From contig NZ_CP077091.1 of the NCBI RefSeq assembly GCF_014268595.2, forward strand, positions 2,998,501-3,062,500: DNA of 64,000 nt. The letters are read 5' to 3'. The notes under the pieces are model-generated. The model saw only the letters and a program-made list of their open reading frames with translations. It did no database searches and was not told the DNA's origin. The translations under genes and the position numbers were made by a program. Positions 17,157 to 29,277 of the stretch are shown piece by piece. The first letter of the stretch is position 1; each line of letters starts with the position of its first letter. The DNA comes from Pseudomonas hamedanensis. Its GTDB lineage: Bacteria > Pseudomonadota > Gammaproteobacteria > Pseudomonadales > Pseudomonadaceae.

Positions 17157-18074
17157 TTAGAAATAACCCTGACGTTTTTTGTCTTCCATCGAGCCTGCGC
17201 CATCGTGGTCGATGACCCGGCCCTGGCGCTCGGAAGTTCGCGTCAGGAGCATTTCCTGAATGATGTCCGTCAGGCTTTCGGCCTCGGACTCCACCGCGCC
17301 CGTCAACGGGTAGCAGCCAAGGGTGCGGAACCGCACTTTCTTTTTGACGATGCGCGCTTTGTCTTCATCAGACAGGTGCTCGAGGATGCGCTCGTCGTCA
17401 ATCATGATCAGCGTGCCGTTCTTCTCGATCACTTCGCGTTCGGCTGCGAAGTACAGCGGCACGATCGGGATGCCTTCGAGGTAGATGTACTGCCAGATGT
17501 CCAGTTCGGTCCAGTTCGACAACGGGAACACACGGATGGATTCGCCCTTGTTGACCTTGCCGTTGTAGACGTTCCACAGCTCGGGGCGCTGGTTTTTCGG
17601 GTCCCAGCGGTGCTTGCTGTCGCGGAACGAGTACACACGCTCTTTGGCGCGGGACTTCTCTTCATCGCGACGGGCGCCGCCGAAAGCTGCGTCAAAACCA
17701 TGCTTGTCGAGCGCCTGTTTCAGGCCCTCGGTTTTCATGATGTCGGTGTGCTTGGCGCTGCCGTGGGTGAATGGGTTGATGTTCTGCGCCACGCCATCGG
17801 GGTTGATGTGGGTGATCAGGTCCAGGCCCAGTTCCTCGACCATCTTGTCGCGGAACTTGTACATTTCCTGGAATTTCCAGCGGGTGTCGACGTGCATCAC
17901 CGGAAACGGCAGTTTGCCCGGGAAGAACGCCTTGCGTGCCAGGTGCAGCATCACGGCGGAGTCTTTACCGATGGAGTACAGCATCACCGGGTTGTCGAAC
18001 TCGGCGGCCACCTCGCGGATGATGTGGATGCTTTCCGCCTCCAGCTGTTTCAGATGCGTCAGTTTGTCGACCAT
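17157..18074 (-). CDS. cysD: Sulfate adenylyltransferase subunit 2
   Basis: 305 residues, a PP-loop ATP pyrophosphatase: SIGKDS at 34-39 binds pyrophosphate, followed by the PAPS-reductase-like fold ([26 protein letters not shown]). It makes adenosine 5'-phosphosulfate from ATP and sulfate with CysN. First gene of the cysD-cysNC operon. The upstream gap to the Nif3-like gene (249 bases) holds a REP doublet and the promoter. Confidence 0.97.
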   Translation of the reverse strand: MVDKLTHLKQLEAESIHIIREVAAEFDNPVMLYSIGKDSAVMLHLARKAFFPGKLPFPVMHVDTRWKFQEMYKFRDKMVEELGLDLITHINPDGVAQNINPFTHGSAKHTDIMKTEGLKQALDKHGFDAAFGGARRDEEKSRAKERVYSFRDSKHRWDPKNQRPELWNVYNGKVNKGESIRVFPLSNWTELDIWQYIYLEGIPIVPLYFAAEREVIEKNGTLIMIDDERILEHLSDEDKARIVKKKVRFRTLGCYPLTGAVESEAESLTDIIQEMLLTRTSERQGRVIDHDGAGSMEDKKRQGYF

Positions 18075-18217
18075 GGCTACTCACGAAAGCTTTCTTATGA
18101 ACGGCCAGCGGGCCGTGTTCGAGCGGGGAATCCTAGCACAGCGACCTCTTCTAATCAGGACGCCAACTAGAACGAAAGGGCATATGAATATGCCCACTCG
18201 TTTGGGCGGAAAGCCCC

Positions 18218-18309
18218 CTGTAGGAGTGAGCCTGCTCGCGATAGCGGTGAATCAGTCACAGCTATGTTGGATATGACAAAGCTATCGCGAGCAGGCTCAC
18301 TCCTACAGG
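18218..18309. repeat. REP doublet (REPIN)
   Basis: Arms ctgtaggagtgagcctgctc and gagcaggctcactcctacag around a 40-base middle, close to the Nif3-like stop and upstream of cysD. The same family and layout occur at 23283-23375. Confidence 0.9.
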
Positions 18310-18323
18310 GGAAACGCGGTGTG

Positions 18324-19082
18324 TCAGATAGGGTTCGAGATGTCGATGAAGATGTGTTCGAGGGCAAAGCGTTTTGCCAGGTAATCACCCAGCGCCTGCA
18401 CGCCATAACGTTCGGTGGCGTGATGGCCGGCAGCGATGAAGCTGATGTCGTTTTCCCGGGCGCTGTGGAAAGTCTGCTCGGACGCTTCGCCGCTGATGAA
18501 CAGATCAACGCCTGCCGCCACGCCTTGATCGATATACCCCTGGCCGCCACCGGTGCACCAGCCGACCCGGCGGATCATGCCGCTGCCTTCGATCAGCAGC
18601 GGCTCACGGCCCATGACGTCTTGCACCTTGCGGGCAAAATCACGCGCCGTCATCGGTTCGTTCAACGAGCCGACCAGACCGACAATTTTCAGATTGTCCG
18701 GATCCAGCGGCCCTTCAACCGTGATGTCCAGTTGGCGTGCCAGCTGCACGTTATTGCCGACGTCCGGGTGCAGATCCAGCGGCAAATGGTAGGCGAGCAG
18801 ACTGATGTCGTGCTTGAGCAGGGTTTTCAGCCGGCGCTGTTTCATGCCGGTGACGCACGGGTTCTCGCCCTTCCAGAAATAGCCGTGATGCACCAGCACC
18901 AGGTCGGCTCCCGCCTCGACCGCCGCGTCGAGCAATGCCTGGCTGGCGGTGACACCGCTGACGATGCGCATCACCTGCGGGCGGCCCTCGACCTGCAGGC
19001 CGTTGGGGCAATAATCGGCGATTTTGGCGCTGCCAAGGTAACGGTCGGCTTCTGCGACGAGGGTGCTGAGGGCGACGGCCAT
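18324..19082 (-). CDS. Nif3-like dinuclear metal centre protein (YbgI type)
   Basis: 252 residues of the Nif3/YbgI family, which form toroidal hexamers with a two-metal site. Visible ligand regions: LVLVHHGYFWKGE (two His) near 63-75 and the C-terminal GHHATERYGVQ, with GEASEQTFHSA between. The reaction is not settled; members are described as GTP cyclohydrolase-like or hydrolases acting on damaged molecules. Divergent from algW, as in P. aeruginosa. Confidence 0.92.
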   Translation of the reverse strand: MAVALSTLVAEADRYLGSAKIADYCPNGLQVEGRPQVMRIVSGVTASQALLDAAVEAGADLVLVHHGYFWKGENPCVTGMKQRRLKTLLKHDISLLAYHLPLDLHPDVGNNVQLARQLDITVEGPLDPDNLKIVGLVGSLNEPMTARDFARKVQDVMGREPLLIEGSGMIRRVGWCTGGGQGYIDQGVAAGVDLFISGEASEQTFHSARENDISFIAAGHHATERYGVQALGDYLAKRFALEHIFIDISNPI

Positions 19083-19185
19083 GAAAGACTCCTAAATATC
19101 CCGTTCAGAGGCGCGCGCGGCCTCGTATAATGCGCGACATTATGGGCGGTCTGACCCCGCCTGCAACCTTTCCAGGACGTGCTTA

Positions 19186-20343
<1,158 letters not shown>

Positions 20344-20389
20344 AAATGTTTTCGCGCCAGCGGCGCGAATAACAGACACTCTCAACAGT

Positions 20390-20434
20390 CATGTTATATT
20401 GTTTCAATTCTGAAAATTAGAACAACATAACATG
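20390..20434. promoter_or_regulatory. Large dyad over the TonB receptor start codon (candidate metalloregulator operator)
   Basis: Left arm CATGTTATATTGTTTC (20390-20405) and right arm GAACAACATAACATG (20420-20434) are inverted copies with one mismatch and one extra base. The start codon at 20432 lies inside the right arm. Each arm partly resembles a Zur box (GTTATA-N-TATAAC core), not a Fur box. In RNA, the arms could pair and hide the start. Identity of the regulator is inferred. Confidence 0.5.
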
Positions 20435-22537
20435 TCGTCTCGCAAAAAGGCCTCACTGCTGGGCCTGACCCTGGGTTTGCTCTGCGATCCCGCCTTCGCC
20501 GATGAGCCGCAGCCGCTGGAGCTCGACGCCATCAGCGTCACCTCCGACTACGAATCGCCCACAGGTCCAGTCAAAGGCTATCGTGCGACGCGCTCCGCCA
20601 GCGCGACCAAAACCGACACGGCGATTCGTGACATCCCACAAGCCATCAGCGTGGTGCCGGCCAGCGTCCTCAACGACCTGGGCAGTACCAGCGTGGAGCG
20701 CGCGCTGGATTTTGCTGGCGGCGTATCGAAACAAAACAATTTCGGCGGCCTGACGCTGTACGAATACAGCGTGCGCGGCTTTACCACTTCGGAGTTCTAC
20801 AAGGACGGCTTCAGCGCCAATCGCGGTTATCCCAGTACCCCAGACGCGGCCAACATCGAGCGCATCGAGGTACTCAAAGGCCCGGCCGCCAGCCTGTATG
20901 GCCGCGGTGATCCGGGCGGCACGGTAAACATCGTGACCAAGAAACCCCAGCCCGAAGCCTTCACCACCCTGCAAACCAGCGCTGGCAGTTGGGATCGCTA
21001 TCGCACCGCGCTGGACGTCAATACGCCTCTCGATGGACAGGGCGATGTGCTCTCGCGCATCAACCTCGCCGTCGAGGACAACAACAGCTTCCGCGATCAC
21101 GTCGACGCCAAGCGCGTATTCGTTGCGCCGTCGATCAGTTGGCAACTGAACCCGGACACGTCGCTGTTGGTGGAAAGTGAAATTGTCCGTCACAGCTCGA
21201 CATTCGATCGCGGCATCGTCGCGCCGAACAATAAATGGAGCGGTGTCTCGCGTTCGACCTTCCTCGGCGAGCCCAACGACGGCGACATCGACAACCACAA
21301 CAACCTGCTCCAGGCCACCCTTGAACACCATCTGAACGACAGCTGGAAATTGCGCCTGGCCAGCCATTACAAGGAAGGCAAACTCTGGGGCGATGCGTCG
21401 GAACAACGGGCGCTGAACGCCGACGGCCACACGGTCAACCGCCGCTTGCGTGAACGCGATACGAGTTGGCACGACAGCATCACCCAACTGGAACTGCGCG
21501 GGCTGTTCGACCTCGGGCCTTGGCAGCATGAATTGCTGGTTGGCACCGAGTACGAGAATTACCGCAAGGACGAGCGCGTCACCACTATTGCCGGCGGTCC
21601 CTACGCCATCGACATCTATAAGCCGATTTACGGCCAGCCGAAACCCAACGGCGCTCGTTCAGGCACCGACTTCTTCGAGCACGTCGAAAGTCATGCGCTG
21701 AACCTGCAGGACCAGATCATCTTTACCGACAAACTGCGCGGCATGGTCGGCGCGCGCTTCGAGCATTTCGATCAGCGCATCGACGATCACAGCCGTAACG
21801 CCAAAAGCCAGCAGCGTCACGATGCTCTGACTCAACGCGCCGGCCTGCTCTATCAACTGACGCCGAACACCGGCCTCTTCGCCAACGCCTCGACCTCATT
21901 CAAACCGAACAACGGCCTGGATGCTTCCGGCAAATCCTTCGACCCGGAAGAAGGCGTCGGTTACGAAGTCGGCATCAAGAACGAGCTGTTCGACGAGCGT
22001 GTAAGCAGCACCCTCGCCTTCTTCCATATCGACAAGGAAAACGTCCTTGCCCTTGATCCGGGCACCGACACCAGCCGCGCCATGGGCAAGGCGCGCAGTC
22101 GGGGTTTCGATTGGCAAATAACCGGCCAGGTGACTGACGCCGTGCGGGTGATCAGCGCCTTCGCTTACATCGACGCCGAAGTCACCAAGGGCGATGCGAG
22201 CATTCCCACTGGCAGCCGCATCCTCGGCGTGGCCAAACGCAGCGGCAGTCTGCTCGGTGTTTATGAATTTCAGGATGGCCATCTGCGCGGCTCAGATGTC
22301 GGCGCAGCGTTCACTTATGTAGGCGATCGCTCGGGCGAGTCCGGTAGCGACTTCGAATTGCCTGCCTATCAAACCGTGGACTTGCTCGCCCATTACAAGG
22401 CCAGCGACAACGTCACGCTCGGCCTGAACCTGAACAATATCTTCGACGAGAAATACTACGAGCGCTCCTACAGCAACTACTGGGTCAACCCCGGCGAGCC
22501 GCGCAATTTCACCGTCAGCCTGACACTCAACCTGTAA
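20432..22537 (+). CDS. TonB-dependent outer-membrane receptor
   Basis: 701 residues. Signal peptide about 1-23 (cleavage near AFA-DEPQ), plug domain about 45-165 (TDTAIRDIPQAISVVP, VRGF, RIEVLKGPAASLYG, PGGTVNIVTKKP) and a 22-strand barrel ending in a C-terminal aromatic-rich strand (NFTVSLTLNL). There is no N-terminal signalling domain, so it should not drive a sigma/anti-sigma cascade. No Shine-Dalgarno precedes the ATG, and an in-frame TGA at 20411 rules out a longer form. It is 12 bases upstream of a DUF4198 gene. By sequence it groups with ferrisiderophore receptors, but context suggests a metal or metallophore ligand. Confidence 0.93.
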   Translation: MSSRKKASLLGLTLGLLCDPAFADEPQPLELDAISVTSDYESPTGPVKGYRATRSASATKTDTAIRDIPQAISVVPASVLNDLGSTSVERALDFAGGVSKQNNFGGLTLYEYSVRGFTTSEFYKDGFSANRGYPSTPDAANIERIEVLKGPAASLYGRGDPGGTVNIVTKKPQPEAFTTLQTSAGSWDRYRTALDVNTPLDGQGDVLSRINLAVEDNNSFRDHVDAKRVFVAPSISWQLNPDTSLLVESEIVRHSSTFDRGIVAPNNKWSGVSRSTFLGEPNDGDIDNHNNLLQATLEHHLNDSWKLRLASHYKEGKLWGDASEQRALNADGHTVNRRLRERDTSWHDSITQLELRGLFDLGPWQHELLVGTEYENYRKDERVTTIAGGPYAIDIYKPIYGQPKPNGARSGTDFFEHVESHALNLQDQIIFTDKLRGMVGARFEHFDQRIDDHSRNAKSQQRHDALTQRAGLLYQLTPNTGLFANASTSFKPNNGLDASGKSFDPEEGVGYEVGIKNELFDERVSSTLAFFHIDKENVLALDPGTDTSRAMGKARSRGFDWQITGQVTDAVRVISAFAYIDAEVTKGDASIPTGSRILGVAKRSGSLLGVYEFQDGHLRGSDVGAAFTYVGDRSGESGSDFELPAYQTVDLLAHYKASDNVTLGLNLNNIFDEKYYERSYSNYWVNPGEPRNFTVSLTLNL

Positions 22538-22549
22538 AAGGACGTCCCC

Positions 22550-23269
22550 ATGCACTACGGCAAAACCCTCATGATCCTCGCCGCTTTGTTCGCCGGCCAC
22601 GCCTCGGCCCATGGCTTGTGGACCGAACAACGCCGCGGCAATATCGAAGTGGTCTACGGTCACGGCGCCGAAGACAACGCGTTCAAGGCACAGAAAATCA
22701 GTGGCGCCTGGGCGTATGACGCGGGCGGCAAGATGATCCCGGTCAGCGTCGAGCGTCTGGCCGATCACGCACGGCTGAAACCGTTGAAGCCGCCGGCGGT
22801 GATGGCCGTGGCACTGGACAATGGCATGTGGTCGCAGACGGCGGACAAGAAATGGGTCAACGAAGGACGCAGCAAAGTGCCCGGCGCCACCGAGGCTACG
22901 CAAACCTTCAAATACAGCCTGGCGATCTATCAGCCGGGGGCGAAGCTGCCGAAGCTTGATCAGATCAAACTGCTGATCCTGCCGGAGGTCGATCCGCTGA
23001 CTGTAGGGCCAGGCAAATCGTTGCCGGTGCGAGTATTGCTCGATGGCAAACCGGCGGCCGGGGTGAAGTTGATTGGCGACTATCGCAGCGCGCCGAACAC
23101 GCTGAGCACCGAGACGGACAAGGATGGGCGTGCGCAAGTGCTAGTGAGGAATGAAGGGTTGAATGTGATTGCGGCGCAGGTCGAGGTACCGGTGAAGGGC
23201 AGTGCGGATGTGGATAGCCGCGGGTTGTTCAGTTCGCTGACTTTCTTGGGCGAGCCGCATCACGAATAA
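22550..23269 (+). CDS. Periplasmic DUF4198 protein (metal-uptake associated)
   Basis: 239 residues with a signal peptide (about 1-20, cleaved before HGLWTEQRRG). DUF4198 proteins are often linked to nickel, cobalt or zinc uptake genes and are usually predicted to be periplasmic beta-rich binding modules; the C-terminal part (about 160-215) looks like a CNA-B/transthyretin-like fold. A mature N-terminal His is notable because an amino-terminal His can bind metal. It follows the TonB receptor with a good AAGGA site and is almost certainly co-transcribed with it. Ligand unknown. Confidence 0.82.
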   Translation: MHYGKTLMILAALFAGHASAHGLWTEQRRGNIEVVYGHGAEDNAFKAQKISGAWAYDAGGKMIPVSVERLADHARLKPLKPPAVMAVALDNGMWSQTADKKWVNEGRSKVPGATEATQTFKYSLAIYQPGAKLPKLDQIKLLILPEVDPLTVGPGKSLPVRVLLDGKPAAGVKLIGDYRSAPNTLSTETDKDGRAQVLVRNEGLNVIAAQVEVPVKGSADVDSRGLFSSLTFLGEPHHE

Positions 23270-23282
23270 ACGCTACAAATCC

Positions 23283-23375
23283 CCTGTAGGAGTGAGCCTG
23301 CTCGCGATTGCGCCGGGTCAGCCAACATCAATGTTGAATGTCCCTCCGCTATCGCGAGCAGGCTCACTCCTACAG
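23283..23375. repeat. REP doublet (REPIN)
   Basis: Arms ctgtaggagtgagcctgctc and gagcaggctcactcctacag with a variable middle, between the convergent DUF4198 and hisC genes. Same family as 18218-18309. Confidence 0.9.
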
Positions 23376-23388
23376 AAAGCAGAGCTGG

Positions 23389-24447
23389 TCAGAGGTCGCC
23401 GAGGCCGTCGATCAGCGCCTGATTCTGCTCCGGCGTACCGATCGAGATTCGCAAGAACTGCGCAATCCGCTCTTGCTTGAAATGCCGCACGATCACGCCC
23501 TGCTCGCGCAGCTTGGCGGCCAGCCCCGCCGCGTCATGCTGCGGGTGGCGGGCGAAAATAAAGTTTGCCGCTGAGGGCAAGACTTCAAAACCCTTGGCCT
23601 GCAACTGTGCAACCACCCACTCACGGCTTTCGATGACCTGACGGCAAGTCTTGTCGAAATACTCACGATCTTCAAAAGCCGCCGCTGCGCCGACATTCGC
23701 CATTCGATCCAGCGGATAGGAGTTGAAGCTGTTCTTGATCCGCTCCAGCGCCTCGATCAGGTCCGGATGCCCCACTGCCAGACCAACACGCAGGCCCGCC
23801 AGTGAACGGGACTTGGACAGGGTCTGGGTCACCAGCAGGTTCGGATAGCGGTCCACCAGACTGATGGCCGTCTCACCGCCGAAGTCGATATACGCCTCGT
23901 CAACGACCACCACCGAATCCGGGCTGGCCTTGAGGATTTGCTCGACCGCCTCCAGCGCCAGCAGGCAACCGGTCGGGGCGTTCGGGTTGGGGAAGATGAT
24001 GCCGCCATTCGGTTTGGCGTAGTCAGCCGGGTTGATCTGGAATTGCGCATCCAGCGGCACCGCGTCGAATTCGATCCCGTACAGACCGCAATAGACGGGA
24101 TAAAAGCTGTAGCTGATGTCCGGGAACAACAGCGGCTGATCGTGTTGCAGCAACCCGTGGAAGATGTGCGCGAGCACTTCGTCCGAACCGTTGCCGAGGA
24201 ACACCTGATTGGTCTGTACGCCGTAATAGTTGGCCACGGCGTTTTTCAACAGATCACTGTTCGGGTCCGGGTACAGACGCAAGTTGTCGTTGAGCTCGGC
24301 CTGCATCGCCACCAGTGCTTTTGGCGACGGACCGTAGGGGTTTTCGTTGGTGTTGAGCTTGACCAGTCGGGTCAGCTTCGGCTGTTCGCCCGGCACATAC
24401 GGCACCAGATCCTTGACGAACGGGCTCCAGAATTTACTCATGCTCAT
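23389..24447 (-). CDS. hisC: Histidinol-phosphate aminotransferase
   Basis: 352 residues, fold-type I aminotransferase. The PLP lysine is Lys212 in [21 protein letters not shown] (35-43) and the VDEAYIDFG segment are family marks. It transaminates imidazole acetol phosphate to histidinol phosphate. The ATG at 24447 overlaps the hisD stop (ATGA); a second ATG two codons later has the better spacing to AGGGGG and is an equal choice. Part of the hisG-hisD-hisC order. Confidence 0.95.
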   Translation of the reverse strand: MSMSKFWSPFVKDLVPYVPGEQPKLTRLVKLNTNENPYGPSPKALVAMQAELNDNLRLYPDPNSDLLKNAVANYYGVQTNQVFLGNGSDEVLAHIFHGLLQHDQPLLFPDISYSFYPVYCGLYGIEFDAVPLDAQFQINPADYAKPNGGIIFPNPNAPTGCLLALEAVEQILKASPDSVVVVDEAYIDFGGETAISLVDRYPNLLVTQTLSKSRSLAGLRVGLAVGHPDLIEALERIKNSFNSYPLDRMANVGAAAAFEDREYFDKTCRQVIESREWVVAQLQAKGFEVLPSAANFIFARHPQHDAAGLAAKLREQGVIVRHFKQERIAQFLRISIGTPEQNQALIDGLGDL

Positions 24448-25781
24448 TCCCCCTGCCCTTTCAAAAAATCCTGGTCTTTGATGCGGTATTCGGCGCTGCG
24501 CGCGTGGGCGCTGAGCGATTCACCACGGGCCAGCACGGAGGCGGTTTTGCCCAGCTCCGAAGCCCCGGCCTCGGAGCAGAAAATGATCGACGAGCGCTTC
24601 TGGAAGTCGTACACGCCCAGCGGCGAGGAGAAGCGCGCGGTGCCGGAAGTCGGCAGCACGTGGTTCGGTCCGGCGCAGTAGTCGCCCAACGCCTCGGAGG
24701 TGTGGCGGCCCATGAAGATCGCACCGGCGTGGCGGATCTGCGGCAGCCAGGCCTGTGGATCGGCGACCGACAACTCCAGGTGTTCCGGGGCAATGCGGTT
24801 GGCGACTTCGATGGCCTGAGCCATGTCATTCACCTGGATCAGCGCACCACGGCCATTGATCGAGGTTTCGATGATGGTTGCGCGATCCATGGTCGGCAGC
24901 AGTTTGTCGATGCTGGCGGCGACCTTGTCGAGGAACTCGGCGTCCGGGCTGACCAGAATCGCCTGGGCGTCTTCGTCGTGCTCGGCCTGGGAAAACAAGT
25001 CCATGGCGATCCAGTCCGGATCGGTCTGGCCGTCACACACCACGAGGATTTCCGAAGGGCCGGCGATCATGTCGATGCCGACCTGACCGAACACGTGGCG
25101 CTTGGCCGTGGCGACATAGATATTGCCCGGACCAACAACCTTGTCCACTTTCGGCACGCTTTCGGTGCCGTAAGCCAGTGCGGCAACCGCTTGCGCGCCA
25201 CCGATGGTGAACACCCGGTCAACCCCGGCGATGCAGGCAGCGGCCAGCACCAGTTCGTTGATTTCACCGCGCGGCGTTGGCACGACCATGACCACTTCGG
25301 TCACGCCAGCGACCTTGGCCGGAATCGCGTTCATCAACACTGACGACGGATACGACGCCTTGCCGCCTGGCACGTAAAGACCCGCGCGATCCAGCGGTGT
25401 GACCTTCTGGCCCAACACCGTGCCGTCGGCTTCGGTGTAGCTCCAGGAATCCTGTTTCTGTTTTTCGTGGTAGCTGCGCACCCGTGCTGCGGCTTTTTCC
25501 AAAGCCTCGCGCTGTTCGACCGTGATCCGGGTCAGCGCCAGCTCCAGACGCTCACGCGGCAGAATCAGATCGGCCATCGAGGCGACTTCGAGGCCATCGA
25601 ACTTCTGGGTGAACTCGACCAGCGCCGCGTCACCGCGCTCGCGCACCGCCTTGATAATGTCCAGCACGCGCTGATTGACCGAGTCGTCAGACACACTTTC
25701 CCAGCTCAGCAGATGATCCAGATGATGCGCGAAATCCGGGTCAGCAGCGTTGAGTCGGCGAATTGCAGTCGGTGCGGTCAT
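24444..25781 (-). CDS. hisD: Histidinol dehydrogenase
   Basis: 445 residues, full length. It oxidises histidinol to histidine in two NAD-dependent steps with zinc. Family marks are [20 protein letters not shown], the [10 protein letters not shown] stretch, IAGPSEILV, and [11 protein letters not shown] containing Gln and His zinc ligands; [14 protein letters not shown] lies near the C-terminus. Overlaps hisC by 4 bases. The gap to hisG is 125 bases and includes a GC-rich hairpin at about 25880-25898. Confidence 0.97.
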   Translation of the reverse strand: MTAPTAIRRLNAADPDFAHHLDHLLSWESVSDDSVNQRVLDIIKAVRERGDAALVEFTQKFDGLEVASMADLILPRERLELALTRITVEQREALEKAAARVRSYHEKQKQDSWSYTEADGTVLGQKVTPLDRAGLYVPGGKASYPSSVLMNAIPAKVAGVTEVVMVVPTPRGEINELVLAAACIAGVDRVFTIGGAQAVAALAYGTESVPKVDKVVGPGNIYVATAKRHVFGQVGIDMIAGPSEILVVCDGQTDPDWIAMDLFSQAEHDEDAQAILVSPDAEFLDKVAASIDKLLPTMDRATIIETSINGRGALIQVNDMAQAIEVANRIAPEHLELSVADPQAWLPQIRHAGAIFMGRHTSEALGDYCAGPNHVLPTSGTARFSSPLGVYDFQKRSSIIFCSEAGASELGKTASVLARGESLSAHARSAEYRIKDQDFLKGQGE

Positions 25782-25906
25782 AGCGAGAGCCTCATAGGAA
25801 TGGCAAATAACTCAGGCGCCCGAAACTAGCATTCGATCCGCTTGGGCACCTGAGAATTCTGGCTATGAGGCGGATAGACGGCGCGGCCTCGGGCCGCGCA
25901 GGTGAA

Positions 25907-26542
25907 TCAGCCGCGGTGTCGAGACTCCACTGCGTTGCGCAGGGTGTCGATCAACGCCTGGATTCGGGCGTGTTGCATCTTCATCGAAGCCTTGTTGACC
26001 ACCAGGCGCGAGCTGATCGTGGCGATCAGTTCCTGAGGTTCCAGGCCATTGGCGCGCAGGGTGTTGCCGGTGTCGACCACGTCGATGATCTTGTCGGCCA
26101 GACCGATCAGCGGTGCCAGCTCCATCGAACCGTAAAGCTTGATGATGTCGACCTGACGGCCCTGCTCGGCGTAGTAACGCTTGGCGACATTGACGAACTT
26201 GGTCGCCACGCGCAGACGGCCCTTGGGCTCGACTGCGCCGATCTTGCCAGCGGTCATCAGCTTGCATTGGGCGATCTGCAGGTCCAGCGGCTCGTACAGG
26301 CCCTGGCCGCTGTATTCCATCAACACGTCCTTGCCGGCAACGCCAAGGTCGGCCGCGCCATGCTCCACGTAGGTCGGCACATCGGTGGCGCGCACGATCA
26401 GCAGACGCACGTCGTCCTGGGTCGTGGGGATGATCAACTTGCGGCTCTTGTCCGGATTCTCGGTCGGCACGATGCCCGCTTCGGCGAGAAGCGGCAGGGT
26501 GTCGTCAAGGATGCGGCCCTTGGACAGTGCGATGGTCAACAT
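25907..26542 (-). CDS. hisG: ATP phosphoribosyltransferase, short form
   Basis: 211 residues, the short HisG that lacks the C-terminal regulatory domain. It condenses ATP with PRPP, the first step of histidine synthesis. Marks: [10 protein letters not shown] at the start, [10 protein letters not shown], and the PRPP loop [14 protein letters not shown]. Short HisG works only with HisZ, which is not in this window; in Pseudomonas hisZ lies elsewhere near purA. It is 124 bases downstream of murA on the same strand. Confidence 0.97.
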   Translation of the reverse strand: MLTIALSKGRILDDTLPLLAEAGIVPTENPDKSRKLIIPTTQDDVRLLIVRATDVPTYVEHGAADLGVAGKDVLMEYSGQGLYEPLDLQIAQCKLMTAGKIGAVEPKGRLRVATKFVNVAKRYYAEQGRQVDIIKLYGSMELAPLIGLADKIIDVVDTGNTLRANGLEPQELIATISSRLVVNKASMKMQHARIQALIDTLRNAVESRHRG

Positions 26543-26666
26543 GGGAAACGTCAGTCCTTATCAAGGTACTCATGCCCGGTCGCAATCGGCGCCGGACACA
26601 CATCGAGCCGGTACCCGGCTCGACTCGAAAACTCAGCGGACACGTCCCTGTGTCCCAATGCAGCAA

Positions 26667-27947
<1,281 letters not shown>

Positions 27948-27954
27948 CTAGGGC

Positions 27955-28194
27955 TCAGGTGCGCTCGGCCCAGGCCGCGCGGCTGAAAAATTTCATAGTG
28001 ACCGCGTGGATGCTGCCATCAGCGATCCATGGGTTCAAATGGGCATAGATGCTTTGCTGACGCTTGACCGGGCTCAACGCCGCCAGTTCATCGCTAATCA
28101 CGTTCAGCTGGAAGTTGCAGCCTTCGCCTTCAACTTCTACCTGAATTCCTGGCAGCTTCCCTTCAAGGAAGTTTTTCACTTCTACGGCCTGCAT
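27955..28194 (-). CDS. ibaG: BolA-family protein IbaG
   Basis: 79 residues from the ATG at 28192-28194. BolA/YrbA fold with FQLNVISDELAALSPVKRQQ, then HAVTMKFFS. BolA-type proteins pair with monothiol glutaredoxins in iron-sulfur handling; IbaG is acid-induced in E. coli. Sits between the mla operon terminator and murA, so it probably has its own promoter and is read with murA. Confidence 0.92.
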   Translation of the reverse strand: MQAVEVKNFLEGKLPGIQVEVEGEGCNFQLNVISDELAALSPVKRQQSIYAHLNPWIADGSIHAVTMKFFSRAAWAERT

Positions 28195-28240
28195 GCTCAA
28201 CCTCAATCGGCGCCCTGTGCGCACGGGTCGGACATCATAC

Positions 28241-28295
28241 AAAAAAGCCCCGCGCCTGCGAACCCCGCAATGCAGGACTCTGACGGGGGGCTTTT
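28241..28295 (-). terminator. Terminator at the end of the mla operon
   Basis: On the minus strand, AAAAGCCCCCC and GGGGCTTTTTT form the outer stem, with an inner GC-rich loop of about 30 bases, ending in a T run. It lies between mlaB and ibaG. Confidence 0.82.
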
Positions 28296-28310
28296 GTTGC
28301 GGATGCGGGA

Positions 28311-28616
28311 TCAGTGTGTCGCGAACAGCTCGGTCAATTCGCTGACCTCTGCAATTTCGCGCATGTCTTCCGGCATGGCGCGGATGCTGACGGACTTGCC
28401 GGCCGACTGCGCATCGCGCATGAAGCACAGCAGCAACGACAAACCGACGCTGCTGGACTTCTTCACCGCCGAGCAATCGATGACCAACGAGCTTGCCTTG
28501 CTCGACTTGATCAGCGCCTGGCCTTCCCTTCTCAGGTCCGGCCCGGTGCGATAGTCCAGCACGCCACTGAGCACAAGCTCGTCGACATCACTCATACGCA
28601 CTGCCGCCTCACTCAT
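28311..28616 (-). CDS. mlaB: MlaB, STAS-domain subunit of the Mla lipid transporter
   Basis: 101 residues, a single STAS domain (VDELVLSGVLDYRT, then LVIDCSAVKKSSSVGLSLLL). MlaB binds MlaF and supports ATPase activity of the inner-membrane MlaFEDB complex. The start overlaps the mlaC stop by 4 bases. Last gene of the operon before a terminator. Confidence 0.93.
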   Translation of the reverse strand: MSEAAVRMSDVDELVLSGVLDYRTGPDLRREGQALIKSSKASSLVIDCSAVKKSSSVGLSLLLCFMRDAQSAGKSVSIRAMPEDMREIAEVSELTELFATH

Positions 28617-29266
28617 TGCGCTGGCTTCGCAGCAGCTTTGTCGGTTTCCTGCTTGGCCTTGGCCACTTCACCGGCCCAACCGTTGATCGTCTTGTCGAGG
28701 TCGTTGCCATTGCGCTGCATCGCGTCGGCAAACTGATCACGGAACAGCTTGCCAATGTTGATGCCATTGATGATCACGTTGCGCAGTTTCCACTCGCCGC
28801 CGATCTTTTCCAGCGTGTATTGCACCGGATAGATCGCGCCATTGCTGCCCTTGACGGTCATGTTGACGCTGGTGCGATCGCCCGACTCGTCCTTGGCAGG
28901 ATCGACGGTGATGCCCTGGTTGTTGTACTCAAGCAGCGCGTTCCCGTAGAACTGGAACAGGCCACGCTTGAAGTTTTCCTGAAAGCGCTGCATCTGCTCG
29001 GGCGTCGCCTTACGCGAATACTTCACCGTCATGATGCTCTTGGAAATGCCTTCGGCATCTACCACGGGGCCGACAATGTTGTTCAGCGCGGTGTAGAAAT
29101 CCTGTGGATCCTGCTTGTATTTCTCTTTGTTGGCCTGCAAGTCGGCAAGCATCCGGTTCGTCGTGTCCTGAATCAGATCATGTGCCGATTGTCCCGGCGC
29201 AGCGTTAGCCATCAACGGCAGTGCCGCGAGCAACACCAACAGGCCACGTCGCAAGATAGAGATCAT
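28613..29266 (-). CDS. mlaC: MlaC, periplasmic phospholipid carrier
   Basis: 217 residues with a signal peptide (about 1-22, cleaved after ANA). Matches the Tol_Tol_Ttg2 family (DLIQDTTNRMLADLQANK, then GEWKLRNVIINGINIGKLFRDQF). MlaC ferries phospholipid between the outer-membrane MlaA complex and MlaFEDB. It ends with an Ala/Lys-rich tail. In Pseudomonas the operon was first named ttg2. Confidence 0.94.
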   Translation of the reverse strand: MISILRRGLLVLLAALPLMANAAPGQSAHDLIQDTTNRMLADLQANKEKYKQDPQDFYTALNNIVGPVVDAEGISKSIMTVKYSRKATPEQMQRFQENFKRGLFQFYGNALLEYNNQGITVDPAKDESGDRTSVNMTVKGSNGAIYPVQYTLEKIGGEWKLRNVIINGINIGKLFRDQFADAMQRNGNDLDKTINGWAGEVAKAKQETDKAAAKPAQ

Positions 29267-29277
29267 TCAAAAGCTCC

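Noticed and set aside
16176..18170. A 664-codon open frame on the plus strand opposite cysNC and cysD
   Set aside because: It mirrors two certain genes, has no recognisable domain and spans their junction. Long antisense frames are expected at this GC content.
20390..20434. A Fur box upstream of the TonB receptor
   Set aside because: The arms lack the GATAAT units; the clear Fur site at 42567-42586 looks quite different.
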